Positions 9,401-16,880 of a stretch of 16,880 nt of DNA are shown here, piece after piece. The first letter of the stretch is position 1. Each line of letters begins with the position of its first letter. The translations under genes and the position numbers were made by a program. The DNA lies in NCBI GenBank assembly GCA_003573635.1, contig QUTJ01031752.1, positions 1 through 16,880 of the forward strand, given 5' to 3'. Source of the DNA: Goniomonas avonlea. Taxonomy: Eukaryota > Cryptophyceae > Goniomonadida > Goniomonadaceae. A model generated the notes under the pieces. That model was not told the DNA's origin. It saw nothing but the letters and a program-made list of their open reading frames with translations, and searched no databases.

Positions 9401-9687
9401 CCCTTTCACATCTGGCATTCCCATCCTCTCCTGACGTCCCCCTCTCTCCCTCCCACTGCTCTTGCCACCTTTCACATCTGGCGTTCTCATCCCCGCCCCG
9501 ACAGTCGTACGCCAAGAAAGCAGCGACGGCGGTGCCCCAGGCCGCAGTCCCCGCCTACACAGCACAGGATTACAGTGCATACTATGGCCCCCAGTACGCC
9601 CAATATTACCAGCAGCAGGCAGCAGGCGCAGGCGCAGCCGCATATGGGGCTTACGCCTACCCTCCCCAGACCTACCCAACGCGATAG
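6418..9687 (+). CDS. PRPF39: Pre-mRNA-processing factor 39 (U1 snRNP component, HAT repeats), complete, 12 exons
   Basis: Exons: 6418-6436, 6481-6602, 6656-6719, 6778-6943, 7247-7414, 7497-7680, 7826-8053, 8105-8383, 8430-8570, 8765-8865, 9065-9164, 9505-9687. The result is 584 aa, within the usual range for Prp39. The family scaffolds U1 snRNP at the 5' splice site through half-a-TPR (HAT) repeats. Visible marks are YDEFLKEYPLCYGYWKKYAE (59-78), LWDKYIAFE in exon 5, RPYFHVKPLAKEQRDNW in exon 7 (strongly typical of Prp39), FWMLFARFLEE, and further helical repeats to about 500. A basic stretch KKRPHE follows near 513. The last exon encodes a tail rich in Y, Q, A and P (QYAQYYQQQAAGAG) of low-complexity type. 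Introns are 44-340 nt; that of exon 10 has several candidate acceptors, and I chose 8764 because it keeps frame and has a TTGAC branch site. The start ATG gives MAEEQT before a 44-nt intron. Paralogue Prp42 is the main alternative name. Confidence 0.93.
9309..9504 (+). repeat. Pyrimidine-rich 66-bp repeat ending at the last PRPF39 acceptor
   Basis: Three diverged copies of a unit containing CTCTCCCTCC...CACATCTGGC(G/A)TTC(C/T)CATCC. CACATCTGGC begins at 9340, 9407 and 9473. The third copy runs into the real acceptor (CCCCGACAG at 9504); the earlier copies have CCGACG or CTGACG where the acceptor lies. It makes up most of the 340-nt intron 9165-9504. Confidence 0.85.
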
Positions 9688-10597
9688 GTTGTTGTATTCC
9701 GCTGGCCCTTCAAAGTAAACATCACTTGTGTGCACTTAACGTAGGTGTACTTGGTGTCAGTGTGCCGGTCTTGACCTTGACACTGCTGTTGCTGTGCGTC
9801 TGTTTTGTGTTTGTGTTTGTGATTGTGCGTGTCTCGTCAAGCCGCTTGTATTCTCCTCGCAGCCTCGTGGGCCGCGTCCTGCACAACCCAATTCCTGGCG
9901 AATAAGGGTGCCAACTCGGGAATGCTATAGGGTACCGCTGGACATACGCATGTCCAGCCACTAGCGCACACGAGGGCACAACACAACGTGGGTACACGAT
10001 CAATTTTTACAGAGCAGAGAGACAGAGAAGGAGCGTGTTGCCAGAGGGTATGTCGTTTCCCCCCTCTGGTGTTGCTTGTTGGGTCTGTTGGTGGTGAGTT
10101 TTTTTTCTGCAACAGTTGACTCGGACAAGTCGAACGAATTCGAATGTATTCTACAAACTCGCACAACGCCAGCTTGAAGACGTGAATACGCAAAACCGCT
10201 CAAAGCCCAGCAACGAAAACACAGCCTGCGACGGCCGTGGCCGGTTTTGCAGGTTGTCTCGCTGGTTTGGCGCTTCACCTGGCGTGATGGGTTGGTAAAG
10301 GGCTGATGACGGTGACAGGTCAAGCTGACTGCGGGGTGGGGGGGGAGAGAGAGAGGGGGAGAGGGGAGAGCGCGCGGCCACCGGAAGAGAGGGAGAGTGA
10401 GGGAGAGGAGAACATCTGCGAGCGCTCGTATCAGCTATGACAAGGGGGGAGCGTGTTTGTAGACATCATTCGTTATCCCCCCCCTCAGCCACAGCCATAG
10501 CCACATCCACAGGCTCCACTGCGCGCGACGCACGAGCGCACGAGGCACGAACGCACGAGGCAGAGACGCACGACGCACACCCAAGAGGAAGCGACAC
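9688..10597. other. Convergent intergenic region between PRPF39 and HAL
   Basis: 910 bp holding the 3' UTRs of two genes that face each other. No conserved coding frame is visible and no AATAAA was noticed close after either stop. It contains a polypurine tract (next entry) and a CACGA-rich patch at about 10525-10580. Confidence 0.6.
10332..10411. repeat. Polypurine (G/A) tract
   Basis: GGGGTGGGGGGGGAGAGAGA-type sequence, with one GCGCGCGGCCACC interruption, between the two convergent genes. Simple-sequence DNA of this kind can form triplex or quadruplex structures; no specific role is shown. Confidence 0.8.

Positions 10598-16880
<6,283 letters not shown>

Noticed and set aside
10303-10330. 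CTGATGA as the first box of a hammerhead ribozyme
   Set aside because: No GAAA box or stem II pairing follows at the right distance.

Overview
The window is nuclear DNA from an unidentified, GC-moderate, intron-rich eukaryote, most likely a unicellular protist or alga. The evidence is four multi-exon genes whose proteins I recognise. All their introns are GT-AG, and many are only 43-58 nt with a clear CTGAY-type branch site just before the AG. No bacterial features, tRNA or rRNA genes were found. The lineage cannot be fixed from the sequence; the histidine ammonia-lyase looks closest to the animal/holozoan-type enzyme.

Layout. Positions 1-664 (+) hold the 3' end of a coiled-coil gene. Its last exon has been copied downstream and mixed with a TCTGACG heptamer array (to about 930). 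Positions 931-3273 form a long intergenic region, AT-richer in its first 1.6 kb, with a hammerhead-ribozyme-like relic on the minus strand (2685-2727) and a 52-bp repeat. Positions 3274-6178 (-) are a complete 7-exon MATE-family transporter (476 aa). A 239-bp divergent promoter separates it from a complete 12-exon PRPF39/Prp39 gene (6418-9687, +, 584 aa). A 910-bp convergent intergenic region follows. Positions 10598-15388 (-) are a complete 16-exon histidine ammonia-lyase (561 aa, ASG prosthetic-group triad intact). A 106-bp divergent promoter leads to TRMT61A/TRM61, the catalytic subunit of the tRNA m1A58 methyltransferase (15495 to the window end, 7 exons, 288 aa visible).

The recognised genes are housekeeping or metabolic functions (export, U1 snRNP splicing, histidine breakdown, tRNA modification) and do not form a pathway. 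The striking feature is intron architecture. Short introns are minimal, while long introns are built of tandem repeats, several of which contain or abut a splice site: a 35-bp repeat carrying the MATE exon 6 acceptor, a 66-bp repeat running into the PRPF39 last acceptor, copies of the HAL exon 9 end and donor, and a TRM61 donor that is itself the first GT of a (GT)36 tract. The exon models below were built by hand from phase-consistent GT-AG junctions and family conservation; cDNA would confirm them.
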